Below are positions 1 through 8,757 of a stretch of 64,000 nt of DNA, one piece after another. Position 1 is the stretch's first letter; every line of letters starts with the position of its first letter. The stretch comes from Pantoea rwandensis (GTDB lineage Bacteria; Pseudomonadota; Gammaproteobacteria; Enterobacterales; Enterobacteriaceae). The DNA is taken from assembly GCF_002095475.1 (NCBI RefSeq), contig NZ_MLFR01000020.1:1-64000 (forward strand). The letters run 5' to 3'. The notes beneath the pieces were generated by a model. That model was given only the letters and a program-made list of their open reading frames with translations, did not search any database and was not told the origin of the DNA. The position numbers and the translations under genes are program-made.

Positions 1-689
1 CCGGCCGGCACGGTGACATTGACGGTGATCGGATAGCGGCTCGATTCCGCTTGGTAAGATTCGCTCTTCAAGTACAGTTCAGGCTCGACGTCAGTCGGCC
101 CACTGGCAATGACTGCACCGTCGCTAAATTGCAGACTCATCTGGTAACCGCGTGACTCGCCAATCGCGTGCATGAAGTCCATTAAGTACTGACCGTCGAT
201 CACTGCCCAAAAACCGGTGCTGTCGGGGAGTTGCCGCACAAACACGACGGCAGGACGATTGGGCACACCAGAGGTGCCACGCACAGAAATACTCCACCAA
301 GCTTTGCCGGTGATAGGAGGCGGTTGCATCATCATTTCGGCCAGCGAGCCGTGGTTCAGACCATACGCAGAGGAGCAATCGATATTGTCGCCGCGCAGCG
401 TGCCTATCGAGCGAAAGTAGGCATTAAGGGTGCCAGCGCGTTGCAACTGGTTTTCAATTTGTGAACAGGGTTGATAGTGGTACTGACGCAGCTGGGTGAT
501 CATATCCCAGGCGTTATCACTCATCTTTTCTGCCTGCGTCAGCAGGGTATTGGCGGTGGAAATCTGCTGCTGGCTCACCGTGTGGCGCGCTTCAATTGCC
601 GTACAAAGGATGCCCAGTACCAGCGGTAATAACCCGGCACAGACAATTAACAGCCAGCCAAAATCGCGATTTCGTTTTTGCGGTGGCAC
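1..689 (-). CDS. CSS-motif membrane sensor protein, probably EAL c-di-GMP phosphodiesterase (N-terminal part only)
   Basis: The reading frame is open from a GTG at 689 to the window edge, giving 229 residues. A GGAAAG ribosome site lies just upstream of the GTG. One membrane segment spans about residues 11-30. A periplasmic domain follows with the signature Cys-Ser-Ser at about 105-107 and a possible disulfide partner Cys near 75. This pattern is typical of the CSS sensor domain of the PdeB/PdeC/PdeD/PdeG type of inner-membrane proteins, which end in a cytoplasmic EAL domain that hydrolyses cyclic-di-GMP. The EAL part would lie outside the window, so the enzymatic role is inferred from the family. 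Confidence 0.75.
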   Translation of the reverse strand, partial: MPPQKRNRDFGWLLIVCAGLLPLVLGILCTAIEARHTVSQQQISTANTLLTQAEKMSDNAWDMITQLRQYHYQPCSQIENQLQRAGTLNAYFRSIGTLRGDNIDCSSAYGLNHGSLAEMMMQPPPITGKAWWSISVRGTSGVPNRPAVVFVRQLPDSTGFWAVIDGQYLMDFMHAIGESRGYQMSLQFSDGAVIASGPTDVEPELYLKSESYQAESSRYPITVNVTVPA

Positions 690-994
690 CTGACTTTCCT
701 CGGTCGGTTAAGCAGCAGATGATGGGCAGCCTGCGGCGTCAGCAGCATACCACTTCCAGGGGCCGTGCATGTTAGCGTTTTGATTTTCCTCCGAACTGAT
801 ACAGGTCAATTAACGTCCTCGCTTTGCGTTTATTGACAATGATTTGCCGTTATTGGCACTTCCCGGCGGGAAAAGCGCTGTGCCACGATGTTAGGCAAGC
901 ATATTGACCTGAAATGAGGCGTGAAAATGAGCACGAAAACCCCTGAGGCTGCCTCGCTGCTGCAGCACATCAGGGAAGGAGGAAGGGGGTAGTT
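690..994. other. intergenic region between the CSS-motif gene and tqsA
   Basis: No convincing gene is present. The stretch should carry the promoter of the leftward CSS-motif gene and the terminator of tqsA. A 21-codon ORF beginning at 927 overlaps the terminator hairpin and is not supported. Confidence 0.5.
936..975 (-). terminator. rho-independent terminator of tqsA
   Basis: On the minus strand, CCCTGA pairs with TCAGGG and an inner GCTGC pairs with GCAGC. The stem is followed by GTTTT. It lies about 20 bases after the tqsA stop codon. Confidence 0.6.
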
Positions 995-2041
995 TTATCG
1001 CGGCCGCGATCCTGGTCGTCCAGTGCCGAGTAAGATGGCTAATCGACTGCCACCCGGCGTGGTCTCCATCAAAATCTTTGTCACGCTGGTGAGTGGGACG
1101 GACAGTAACATGCCAATTGGACCCAGCAGCCAGCCCCAGAAAATCAGTGAGAGAAACACCACCAGCGTAGAAAGTCCCAGTCCGCGCCCCATCAGTTTTG
1201 GCTCCAGCATATTGCCAAATACCATATGAATGACGCTAAACAGCGCGACGACAAACAGCGCATCGTAAGTGCCGTTTAACACCAACGCCTGAATAAACGG
1301 CGGGATGCCTGCAATAATCGGTCCGATGTTAGGGACAAAGTTGAGGATAAAGGCGACCACACCCCAGAAAAGTGCAAATTTCACGCCGATCAACGCCAGT
1401 ACTAGCCAGACGGCCAAACCGGTGATCAGACTGACCAAGGTTTTAAGTGCCAGGTAGCGGGTAACACCTTTGAATGCCCGGTGCAGCCCCGCAATTCGAA
1501 TTTGCGGATTGACCATCGCATTGCGCATTTTGTAGGGCAGATGGCGCACTTCAAACAGCATAAATACCACGGTGAGGATCAGCAGCAGCACGTTGGTCAT
1601 GGCACCGGAAAATTGCTTCAGCAAGGTGGTTGCCATATCCATCATCACATTAGGATCGAGCCGTGCTGCCAGCGCTTCGGTGGAAATATTGATATGAAAG
1701 CGGGCGGCAAAATGCTGAACAACAGAGAGTTTTTGTTCCAGCATGGTACGAATTTGCGGATAGGTATCGCTGAAGTCACTGGCCGAACTCGCCATTACGC
1801 CAATCAACAGCAGAATGACGATGAAAATGACGCTGATCACCAAGGTAATGGCCAGGGTGCGCCGAACGCCACGTCGCATCAGCAGAGTCACTAGCGGGTT
1901 GAGTACAATCGCCAGGAAACTGGCGAGCAGAAAGGGCACCAGAATTTCCGACGCGGCGCGGATGCCCGCCAGAATAATCACCAGCATCGCCATTTTGACC
2001 AGCATATTCTGGCCAATTTTTTCCTGTGGCAGATTGTTCAT
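995..2041 (-). CDS. tqsA: AI-2E family transporter, TqsA-like
   Basis: This is a 348-residue inner-membrane protein close in length to E. coli TqsA (344). TqsA has been linked to export of the quorum signal AI-2, and the family also includes Na+/H+ antiporters. It has about eight hydrophobic segments: a pair near residues 13-50, one near 65-85, a soluble middle region and a hydrophobic C-terminal half. The family signature near residues 285-310 (NMLEPKLMGRGLGLSTLVVF) is present almost exactly as in TqsA. The start at 2041 has a GGAGAGG ribosome site. The gene appears monocistronic with its own terminator. The assignment to TqsA rather than a sister AI-2E paralogue rests on remembered sequence similarity. 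Confidence 0.85.
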   Translation of the reverse strand: MNNLPQEKIGQNMLVKMAMLVIILAGIRAASEILVPFLLASFLAIVLNPLVTLLMRRGVRRTLAITLVISVIFIVILLLIGVMASSASDFSDTYPQIRTMLEQKLSVVQHFAARFHINISTEALAARLDPNVMMDMATTLLKQFSGAMTNVLLLILTVVFMLFEVRHLPYKMRNAMVNPQIRIAGLHRAFKGVTRYLALKTLVSLITGLAVWLVLALIGVKFALFWGVVAFILNFVPNIGPIIAGIPPFIQALVLNGTYDALFVVALFSVIHMVFGNMLEPKLMGRGLGLSTLVVFLSLIFWGWLLGPIGMLLSVPLTSVTKILMETTPGGSRLAILLGTGRPGSRPR

Positions 2042-2154
2042 TCCCTCTCCTGAGTCATTAATGGCTCAGAAGAGTGTAGCTGAATGAAAGTAAGTGATTG
2101 TTTGTTTAGGATTAAGCGAAACGTCGCGTGGCGTGCGTCGGTAAGGGATTCATC

Positions 2155-2290
2155 AATGCGTCATTGAACCCGGTGCGGTTTGTCACCACGTACGCAAAAA
2201 TGCGTCATTGAATTACGTGCGGTTTATAGCCAGGTACGCATAAATGCGTACCCTACAATGGTGTTGGGTGGTCGCCATTGATGGCGACCC
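2155..2290. repeat. tandem REP-like palindromes, 44-bp period
   Basis: The hexamer AATGCG recurs at 2155, 2199 and 2243, so just over two copies of a 44-bp unit are in tandem. Each unit carries a palindrome of the form GTACGCA-N-TGCGTAC. A different palindrome, GGTCGCCATTGATGGCGACC, closes the array at about 2269-2288. The same palindrome type recurs between malP and malQ. Confidence 0.75.
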
Positions 2291-2296
2291 ATGGCG

Positions 2297-3949
2297 TTAC
2301 TGACCTTGACGCCGTACCAGCACCGTAGCACCCAGCATCAAGGTCAGGCTGGCGAAGAGCGTGACAGTTGCCATCGCCATGCCTTGTCCCACTGAACCTT
2401 GTTCGAACTGACGCCAGATAAAGATCGCCACCGTCTGCGTGCCTGCGGGTGCCAGCAGCAGTGAGGTCACCAGTTCGCGCGAGGCCACAGCAAATACCAT
2501 CATCATCGCGGCTATCAGGCTTGGTGCCACTAAAGGCAGCACGATTAAACGCAGAGCCTGCAAGCGTGAAGCGCCATGGACGCGCGCGGCGGGTTCAAGG
2601 GTAGGAGCCAACTGACGCAATGCGCTACTGACATAGCGCACCGGCCAGGGAAGCAGCAGACAGCTATAGGAAAGCAGTAGGATAAACATCGTGTTATAGG
2701 GGGAAGCCGGCCAGAAGCCGCGATTCCATAGCAGAATTAAACCGACACCCACCACCACACCCGGCATCGCTGCAGGCAGCAAAGCCAATCCATCCATCAT
2801 TGCCAGCAAACGGGTTTTGCCCTCTGACACGCGCCAGGCAATCAGGAATCCTAGCAGGCCCGTTAACAATGCCGCCCCGAGCGCCAGCCCGATGCTGGTG
2901 GAAAAAGCGGCCAGCGCGTCACCCTGTTGACTAAACAGTGCGCCGAAGTGGCGCAACGTCAGGTTATCCAAATGCACGCCGCCGGAAAGGGTATTGAGCA
3001 GCCCACTCAGCGTCATGGCTCCCAGTGGCAGAATTACCGCCAACAGTACCGTCAAAGCGAAGGGTAATAGCATCAGCGGCAACCAGCGACCAGCAGTGGC
3101 GAGTTCCTGCACCACCGGTTTTCCGTTCACCGCCGTCACGTCGCTGCTGCCGGTCAGTTTTCGTTGCAGGAACCAGGCCGTCAGCGCCACCAGGCTTAAC
3201 ATTAAGGAAAGCGAGGCTGCACCCGGTAAGTCGATGGGCCAGTCTGCCAGTTTGGTTTCGATACCGACGGTCATCAGGGTTAGATGTGCCTGGGCGCCAA
3301 GTGCGGCTGGCACGCCGTACTCTTCGATAGCCAGCGTAAAGGCCAGCAATACACCCCCCGCCAATGCGGGTAGCGTGAGCGGAAAGGTCACCTGGGCAAA
3401 GGCACGCCATGCTGAGGCACCATGCACCCTGGCCACCCAAGCGAGGCGTTGACCGCTGGCCATTAGCGATCGCGATACCGCAAAGTAGACCACCGGGAAG
3501 ATATTCAACGTCATCACCAGCGTCATGCCGGTACTGCTGAACAGCAGGCTGTCAAAGTTGATCCCCGTGAGTTGTTCAACATAGCCGTTGCGTTGCAGCG
3601 CCAGCGTCCAGGAGAGCGCCACGATATAGGGGGGCGTCAGGAAGGGGATCAGGAACAGCAGATCCCATAGCGCCGCACCCGGCAGACGAAACAGGCCGCG
3701 CAGTGCGCCGAGCGGTAAGCCCAGCAACAAACTGCATAACGCCACACCGCCCCCGATTTTAAGCGTGCCCAGCCACATGGGCACCAGTTGTGGGTCTTCA
3801 AACAGCGCCGGTAGCGCGCTAAAGGCTCCACTCAGGTTACCCTCGCTGAACTGCGGAAACAGCGCCTGCAGCACAATAAACAGCAGCGGCAGCGCCACCA
3901 ACAGCGTCAGCGCCAGTAGAATTAATCCATTCAGGGCACGCGACATCAT
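2297..3949 (-). CDS. ABC transporter permease, fused two-domain FbpB/SfuB type
   Basis: This 550-residue permease has two consecutive binding-protein-dependent transport domains, each with about six membrane segments. The EAA-like loops are visible near residues 175-200 (RVHGASAWRAFAQVTFP) and 450-475 (RVHGASRLQALRLIVLP). Fused double permeases of this type serve ferric-iron, thiamine, phosphonate and related importers. The start ATGATG follows directly on the stop codon of the binding-protein gene, so the two are translationally coupled. The third gene of the operon is the ATPase upstream. The substrate is not determined by the sequence. Confidence 0.85.
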   Translation of the reverse strand: MMSRALNGLILLALTLLVALPLLFIVLQALFPQFSEGNLSGAFSALPALFEDPQLVPMWLGTLKIGGGVALCSLLLGLPLGALRGLFRLPGAALWDLLFLIPFLTPPYIVALSWTLALQRNGYVEQLTGINFDSLLFSSTGMTLVMTLNIFPVVYFAVSRSLMASGQRLAWVARVHGASAWRAFAQVTFPLTLPALAGGVLLAFTLAIEEYGVPAALGAQAHLTLMTVGIETKLADWPIDLPGAASLSLMLSLVALTAWFLQRKLTGSSDVTAVNGKPVVQELATAGRWLPLMLLPFALTVLLAVILPLGAMTLSGLLNTLSGGVHLDNLTLRHFGALFSQQGDALAAFSTSIGLALGAALLTGLLGFLIAWRVSEGKTRLLAMMDGLALLPAAMPGVVVGVGLILLWNRGFWPASPYNTMFILLLSYSCLLLPWPVRYVSSALRQLAPTLEPAARVHGASRLQALRLIVLPLVAPSLIAAMMMVFAVASRELVTSLLLAPAGTQTVAIFIWRQFEQGSVGQGMAMATVTLFASLTLMLGATVLVRRQGQ

Positions 3950-4921
3950 TTACTGTCCGAACAAGGTGCCAAAACGCTTAAGCACCGCCGAACGCTCGCT
4001 GCTGCCATCGCTATTGGCGGGCAGCAGTTTGATCTCAGTGAACAGCGGACGCTGCGCTTTGATATCACTACGGGCAGGCATCAACCAAGCCTTAGCAACC
4101 TGCTCTTGGCCTTCATCCGACAGCACGTAATCGACGAACTTCTTCGCATCATCGGCATGCTGGCTGCTTTTCAGAATCATCATCGGACGCGGTGCGACCA
4201 CGGTGCCGTTCTCAGGGAAGATCACTTTCACGCTCTCGCCCTGGGCAATGTTGTTATAGGTGACGTAATCCACCGCACCAAACACGGCGGCTTTAGCCCC
4301 CTGCAGGACAGGGGTGACCGCTTGGGCATTCGGTCCACTCATCACCATGCCGTTGGCTTTCAACTGGTCAAACAGCTGCCAGGCTTTTTCGCCTTCGCTG
4401 TTTTGCAGGCCAATCAGCAGGTCGAGTGAAGCGCCCGACAATGCGGGATCAGGCGTTGTCACTTTGTCTTTAAACGCGGGCGCGGTCAGATCCTGCCAGG
4501 TTTTGGGTTCCGGCGTGCCGCTTTTGGTGTTCCACACAATGCCGAGTGCGGAAATGCCCTGTGCGACATAGTTCGCGGTTTTGAATTGATCCGGTACTTT
4601 CGCTGCGTTGACGCTTTCATACGGCAACAGCCAGCCACGATGTTGTAAATCTTCGGCGGTATCCCATGAGGCGGAGATCAACACATCGGCTTGTGGATTG
4701 GCCTGTTCCGCCTCCAGACGTGCCATCACTTTGCCGGTTGTGGCCTGGAAGATATTCACTTTAATCCCGGTTTGTTTTTCAAATCCGGCGGCAAGACTTT
4801 TCGACAGCGATCCCGGACCGGCGGTATACACCGTCAGCGCCTGGGCATCGTTCATCATCATGGCGGAAGTCAAAATCATCGCGCTGATGGCTCCTGTTTT
4901 AACTGACTTGAGAGATGGCAT
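3950..4921 (-). CDS. ABC transporter periplasmic substrate-binding protein, FbpA-like family
   Basis: The protein has 323 residues from the ATG at 4921, preceded by AGGGG at the right spacing. Residues 1-28 form a signal peptide ending at DAQA, and the mature protein begins LTVYTAGPGSLSK. The fold family is that of extracellular solute-binding proteins for Fe3+, thiamine, polyamines or phosphonates. No adjacent Tyr-Tyr pair typical of iron-binding FbpA is evident; the equivalent region reads AVDYVTYNNIAQGE, so a non-iron ligand is possible. A longer open frame runs upstream to 5257, but that part is antisense-frame sequence within the ATPase gene. The gene overlaps the end of the ATPase gene by 23 bases. 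Confidence 0.85.
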   Translation of the reverse strand: MPSLKSVKTGAISAMILTSAMMMNDAQALTVYTAGPGSLSKSLAAGFEKQTGIKVNIFQATTGKVMARLEAEQANPQADVLISASWDTAEDLQHRGWLLPYESVNAAKVPDQFKTANYVAQGISALGIVWNTKSGTPEPKTWQDLTAPAFKDKVTTPDPALSGASLDLLIGLQNSEGEKAWQLFDQLKANGMVMSGPNAQAVTPVLQGAKAAVFGAVDYVTYNNIAQGESVKVIFPENGTVVAPRPMMILKSSQHADDAKKFVDYVLSDEGQEQVAKAWLMPARSDIKAQRPLFTEIKLLPANSDGSSERSAVLKRFGTLFGQ

Positions 4922-5609
4922 TGCGGTCCCCTGAGAGGTGAGTAACGGAAACAATCTGGCCCTGTGCCAGGTGAATAATGCGGTCGGCGAGCGTGTTGGC
5001 TTCCTCGCGGTCATGCGTGACATAAACAGCGGTGATGCCCGCGCCGCGCAGCAGATCGGCCATGGTGTGCACCAGGGTTTCACGCAGATCGCGGTCAAGG
5101 TTGGAGAGCGGTTCGTCGAACAACAAAATCGCGGGCTTGGCGACCAGCGCACGGGCAAGGGCAACACGTTGCTGCTGTCCGCCGGATAACAGCGCGGGTT
5201 TGCGATCGCCAAAATCAGCAAGGCCAACCTGCGCCAGCGCGGCATCGGCTTGTTCACGGGCAGCGGTTTTTTTCATGCCACGCATGCGCAGTGGAAACGC
5301 CACGTTCTGCGCTACGGTCATGTGCGGCCACAGGGCGTAATCTTGGAACACCATACCGAGGTTGCGCATTTCAGGCGCATCGCAGTGGCGCGCGGAGGCA
5401 ACGCAGCGGTCACCGATCCACAACTCGCCCTCGGAGGGTTGCAGCAGGCCCGCTAACAATTTCAATAGCGTGCTTTTGCCGCAGCCGCTTGGGCCGAGCA
5501 GGGCAAGGATTTCACCTGCGGGGATGGTCAGGGAAAGATTGTGCAGAATCGTCAGATTGTTTACTGACCATCTGAGATTTTTTAGTTCGATAGGCACGGC
5601 ATGCGTCAT
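4899..5609 (-). CDS. ABC transporter ATP-binding protein
   Basis: This is a 236-residue nucleotide-binding subunit. The Walker A motif GPSGCGKST lies near residue 40, the signature LSGGQQQRVALARAL near 140 and the Walker B ILLFDEPLSNLD after it. The ATG at 5609 is preceded by GGGAGGTGG, while the longer open frame to 5771 has no good ribosome site and runs into the ERIC element. The length is that of an ATPase without the C-terminal TOBE regulatory domain often found in FbpC-type subunits. It is the first gene of the leftward operon with the binding protein and permease. Confidence 0.88.
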   Translation of the reverse strand: MTHAVPIELKNLRWSVNNLTILHNLSLTIPAGEILALLGPSGCGKSTLLKLLAGLLQPSEGELWIGDRCVASARHCDAPEMRNLGMVFQDYALWPHMTVAQNVAFPLRMRGMKKTAAREQADAALAQVGLADFGDRKPALLSGGQQQRVALARALVAKPAILLFDEPLSNLDRDLRETLVHTMADLLRGAGITAVYVTHDREEANTLADRIIHLAQGQIVSVTHLSGDRNAISQVS

Positions 5610-5964
5610 TGGCCACCTCCCAACAAGGAGTGGCGCTGTGGCACGCGCGCCTGACAGCAAATCAGGAGCATCATAAATTTTCCTTAATACCCAAAATAAT
5701 TCGGGTTGTAGCAAGGCGGCAAGCGTGTGAATCCCCCGGAGCTGACTGAAGTCAGTGACTGGTGGGAGCACGCGCAGCCAACGCTGCTACGGCACGAAGT
5801 ATGCCGGGTATATCCTCTTTGGGATTTAATGGGCGCGAGTGTAAGTGGGCGATATGACGAAATGATGACCATAAATTAGGGCGATCTGCAGATGCACGGT
5901 GTATGAAAAGGCGTATAGTTAGTCTTCTAACTAAAAATTCAGTCACCCACGAGCGCAATTACTC
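5610..5964. other. divergent promoter region of the ABC operon and yhhS
   Basis: This interval separates the leftward ABC operon from the rightward yhhS. Most of it is taken up by the ERIC element. A promoter for yhhS may lie in the AT-rich part at about 5900-5940. No gene is seen. Confidence 0.5.
5685..5813. repeat. full-length ERIC element
   Basis: The roughly 127-bp sequence starts ATACCCAAAATAATTCGGG and ends TATGCCGGGTAT. Its core, with GTGAATCCCC, CCGGAGCTGACT and GTCAGTGACTGG, matches the conserved centre of enterobacterial repetitive intergenic consensus sequences. The size equals that of complete ERIC units, and the ends are inverted repeats of each other. Confidence 0.85.
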
Positions 5965-7188
5965 ATGCCTGACCAGCCTGCCGCCGCACCTGAACACGGC
6001 CGACTTCGCCTTAATCTCCTGATCCTTTCTATCGTTAAGTTCAACTTCGCCAGTTATCTGACGATTGGCCTGCCGTTGGCGGTGCTGCCTGGCTTTGTCC
6101 ATGATGGGCTGGGCTATAGCGCCTTCTGGGCCGGCGTGGTGATCAGCCTGCAGTACATCGCCACGCTGTTGAGCCGCCCGCACGCAGGTCGCTATGCAGA
6201 TTTGTGGGGGCCGAAAAAAGTGGTGGTGCTCGGGTTGGTGGGCTGTTTGATCAGTGGCATCTGCATTTTGTTGTCGGCGCTTACCGAAGGGCAGGGGGTG
6301 CTGAGCCTGATCTTACTTTGTTTGGGTCGCATGATATTGGGCGTGGGGCAAAGCTTCTCAGGCACCGGCACCTCGCTGTGGGGAGTGGCGCGTGTGGGAT
6401 CGCTCCATATTGGCCGTGTGATTTCATGGAATGGCATCGTCACCTACGGAGCGATGGCCATTGGTGCACCGCTCGGCGTGGTAATTTTCCGCAGCGGCGG
6501 CTTGCTGCTGCTTTCTGGCATCATTATCGCCATCTGTGTGTTGGCGATTGCGTTGGCGCTGCCGCGTGCGCCGGTGAAAGGCAGCAAAGCCAAACCGCTA
6601 CCGTTCCGCGATGTGCTGGGCAAAATCTACGGTTTTGGGTTGATTCTGGCGATGGGTTCCGCGGGCTTTGGGGTGATCGCAACCTTTATCACCCTGTTCT
6701 ATCAGGATAAAGGATGGGATGGTGCGGCCTTTGCCCTGACGATGTTCAGTGCGGCGTTTGTGGGCACGCGGCTGCTGTTCCCCAATGCCATCAATAAGCT
6801 CGGCGGGCTGCAGGTCGCCAGCATCTGTTTTGCCGTGGAAGCAGTGGGGCTGTTTCTGGTGGCGGGATCGTTCGACCCGTGGATGGCAAAAATGGGCGCA
6901 TTTCTTACCGGTGCTGGGTTCTCACTGGTGTTCCCGGCGATTGGTGTGGTGGCAGTAAAAGTGGTGCCGCAGCAGAATCAGGGAAGCGCGCTGGCAACCT
7001 ATACCGCCTTTATGGATCTGTCTCTCGGCATTACCGGACCGATTGCGGGCTTTATTATGAGTTACGCTGGCGTGTCGTTGGTGTATCTGCTGACCGCGTT
7101 GCTGGTGTGCTTAGCGCTGTTCTGCACCCTGAGAATGATCAAGCGTATGCCCGAAGAGGCGGGTGTTGAAATTAAAGAGAATGCGTAG
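5965..7188 (+). CDS. yhhS: MFS transporter YhhS
   Basis: The protein has 407 residues and about twelve membrane segments. It aligns almost throughout with E. coli YhhS: NFASYLTIGLPLAVLPG near residue 30, LLSRPHAGRYAD near 70, GRVISWNGIVTYGAMA near 150 and the C-terminal VVPQQNQGSALATYT. YhhS is a poorly characterised exporter of the UPF0226 group; overexpression has been linked to herbicide or metabolite tolerance. The Arg-rich loop between segments 2 and 3 is the usual MFS motif. It is transcribed alone. The substrate is unknown. Confidence 0.9.
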   Translation: MPDQPAAAPEHGRLRLNLLILSIVKFNFASYLTIGLPLAVLPGFVHDGLGYSAFWAGVVISLQYIATLLSRPHAGRYADLWGPKKVVVLGLVGCLISGICILLSALTEGQGVLSLILLCLGRMILGVGQSFSGTGTSLWGVARVGSLHIGRVISWNGIVTYGAMAIGAPLGVVIFRSGGLLLLSGIIIAICVLAIALALPRAPVKGSKAKPLPFRDVLGKIYGFGLILAMGSAGFGVIATFITLFYQDKGWDGAAFALTMFSAAFVGTRLLFPNAINKLGGLQVASICFAVEAVGLFLVAGSFDPWMAKMGAFLTGAGFSLVFPAIGVVAVKVVPQQNQGSALATYTAFMDLSLGITGPIAGFIMSYAGVSLVYLLTALLVCLALFCTLRMIKRMPEEAGVEIKENA

Positions 7189-7404
7189 CCGTATGGATTG
7201 AAGGGGCGATGTTCTCGGCCTGGCTGCGTATCTCTGAAAGAACATGGGTTATGTTGCTAGGTGGTCTGTTGGATCGATACCGCTCACTGAAGCACAACAT
7301 TAAGTCTTTATGCTGATGCATATGAATGTGCCCCTACGAAAACCACGCACAATCGTCGTAGGGGGGCTATTTATGGCAACCGGTAGGCGCTAAGCCTAGA
7401 GGTA

Positions 7405-7887
7405 TCAGGCCTCTTTGTTTTCTTTGATATTCCATCCAGACTGCGATTCTGCCCCTTTCCCACCATTGGCCGACTGCTCCCAATACTGGTTTTTAACTTT
7501 TGCAGCCTGGAATTGATAGCTGATGCCAATAAGGTCGCGCTGTGTCGCTCCGTGAAAAATGACATTGGTGATTAACACGTCTTCAAGGGTGATGCGACAG
7601 TATTCGATCTGGCTCCCGCCCGCTTTGCAAACGGAGACCTCAAGTTTGCTCACGTGTTTACCGTTAGAGAGATAACGCATAATTGCCGGTGTTGCTTTAT
7701 CAATACTGGCCTGCACGGTGAGATCTCGATACTGAACTTTACCGGCCCCCCCACCGCCACCAACGCCCATGTTACCCGGTTGCATGGCACCCCAAGTGAA
7801 GGAATCCACATTTATCCAACCTTGATGGTTCGCATCTTGTGATTCACCGGTAATTCCTTCAATCCTTAAAAAAATATCTGTGCTCAT
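7405..7887 (-). CDS. hcp: Hcp family type VI secretion tube protein (orphan)
   Basis: The 160-residue protein has the typical enterobacterial Hcp pattern. The N-terminal strand (STDIFLRIEGITGES) leads to SFTWGAMQPGN and the glycine run GVGGGGGAGKVQYRDL. KLEVSVCKAGG follows, then the C-terminus YWEQSANGGKGAESQSGW. Hcp forms hexameric rings that stack into the type VI tube and can carry effectors in the lumen. No other structural type VI gene (tssB, tssC, vgrG, clpV) is in the window, so this copy must work with an apparatus encoded elsewhere. The start ATG has AAAGGA upstream. It is divergent from the DUF4225-type gene across 75 bases. Confidence 0.92.
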   Translation of the reverse strand: MSTDIFLRIEGITGESQDANHQGWINVDSFTWGAMQPGNMGVGGGGGAGKVQYRDLTVQASIDKATPAIMRYLSNGKHVSKLEVSVCKAGGSQIEYCRITLEDVLITNVIFHGATQRDLIGISYQFQAAKVKNQYWEQSANGGKGAESQSGWNIKENKEA

Positions 7888-7962
7888 AGAGTAATCCTTT
7901 CCGTTTTATAAGATATCTGATTTAATTCCTTTAATTTCCTGTTCACCTATAGAGGTAATGTT

Positions 7963-8757
7963 ATGGATAACTACTGGGATAATAAAAAATTATCCGGTTA
8001 TTTCCTCACGATGGCAAATCTGGAAGCGCAGCAGTTATACAACAAAGCGAATGAAGTGTCATTAATTCATCTGAGAAATGGATTCACGCAAATGAATTTT
8101 ATGGATGATGTGAAGAAATTTATCGATCATCAGTTAAAAACTATTCGTTCAGCTAATTCGGAAGTTATTTGTCAGGAATGTCTGACAAACTTACAGAAAG
8201 AGCATAAAAATATTTCCATTCAGGATCAGATGCTGCGTTCTGGTCAGGCTGCACTTCATGCATTGGTGCAATTTATTAACAGTGATGGAGTTTGGCACTG
8301 GATTATTAACGGTGTAGGGGTTGTGCTTGGGAGCCTGCAGGTCATCGCGGGTATTGGTGTTATTGAGGTTTCTTTAGCAACGGGCATGGTATTCGGTGTG
8401 GGTTTTGGTGCGTTGCTGGTAGCCCATGGGGCAAATAGTATTCAGGAATCAATATTGAATTTATATGAAGGTGTTGATGACAGTAAGGGGTTTATGAAAA
8501 AAACCTATATAGCTGGTGCTGAATTCTTTGGTTTTGATCAGAGAGCAGGTGAGCTGGCATATAGTGTAATGGACTTAGGATTATCAGCTTATGGCATGGG
8601 GCGACTCATCATTAAACCAGAAATCTGGCGCCTTTTCAGGTACCTACCAACCGACTATGTTCGAGGAGTCAAAGAAATGAGCCGGTTTGACCTGGGTGTC
8701 GAAATCTATAACGATTCGATGGCTATAAAATCATTTTTCAATACTACGGATGACTGA
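7963..8757 (+). CDS. DUF4225-type protein, candidate type VI effector
   Basis: This 264-residue protein has a charged helical N-terminal half (1-110). A long Gly/Val-rich hydrophobic stretch (about 113-158) could form two membrane helices. The polar C-terminal part contains AYGMGRLIIKP and WRLFRYLPTDYVRG, which I associate with the DUF4225 family. That family is often encoded beside hcp or vgrG in enterobacteria, but its activity is not known to me. The hydrophobic glycine-rich hairpin resembles membrane-active toxins. Codon and base composition is more AT-rich than the flanking genes. AGAGGTAA precedes the ATG. The last 14 bases overlap the 3' end of the convergent gene. Confidence 0.65.
   Translation: MDNYWDNKKLSGYFLTMANLEAQQLYNKANEVSLIHLRNGFTQMNFMDDVKKFIDHQLKTIRSANSEVICQECLTNLQKEHKNISIQDQMLRSGQAALHALVQFINSDGVWHWIINGVGVVLGSLQVIAGIGVIEVSLATGMVFGVGFGALLVAHGANSIQESILNLYEGVDDSKGFMKKTYIAGAEFFGFDQRAGELAYSVMDLGLSAYGMGRLIIKPEIWRLFRYLPTDYVRGVKEMSRFDLGVEIYNDSMAIKSFFNTTDD

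Noticed and set aside
927..992. 21-codon ORF starting at 927
   Set aside because: It overlaps a strong terminator hairpin of the opposite-strand tqsA and has no homology I recognise.
4922..5257. N-terminal extension of the binding-protein frame (to 435 residues)
   Set aside because: It lies inside the ATPase gene, lacks a signal peptide, and the ATG at 4921 has both a ribosome site and a proper signal sequence after it.
7190..7404. Possible gene or attachment site between yhhS and hcp
   Set aside because: No ORF with a good start and no tRNA or direct repeat was seen; no integrase is nearby.
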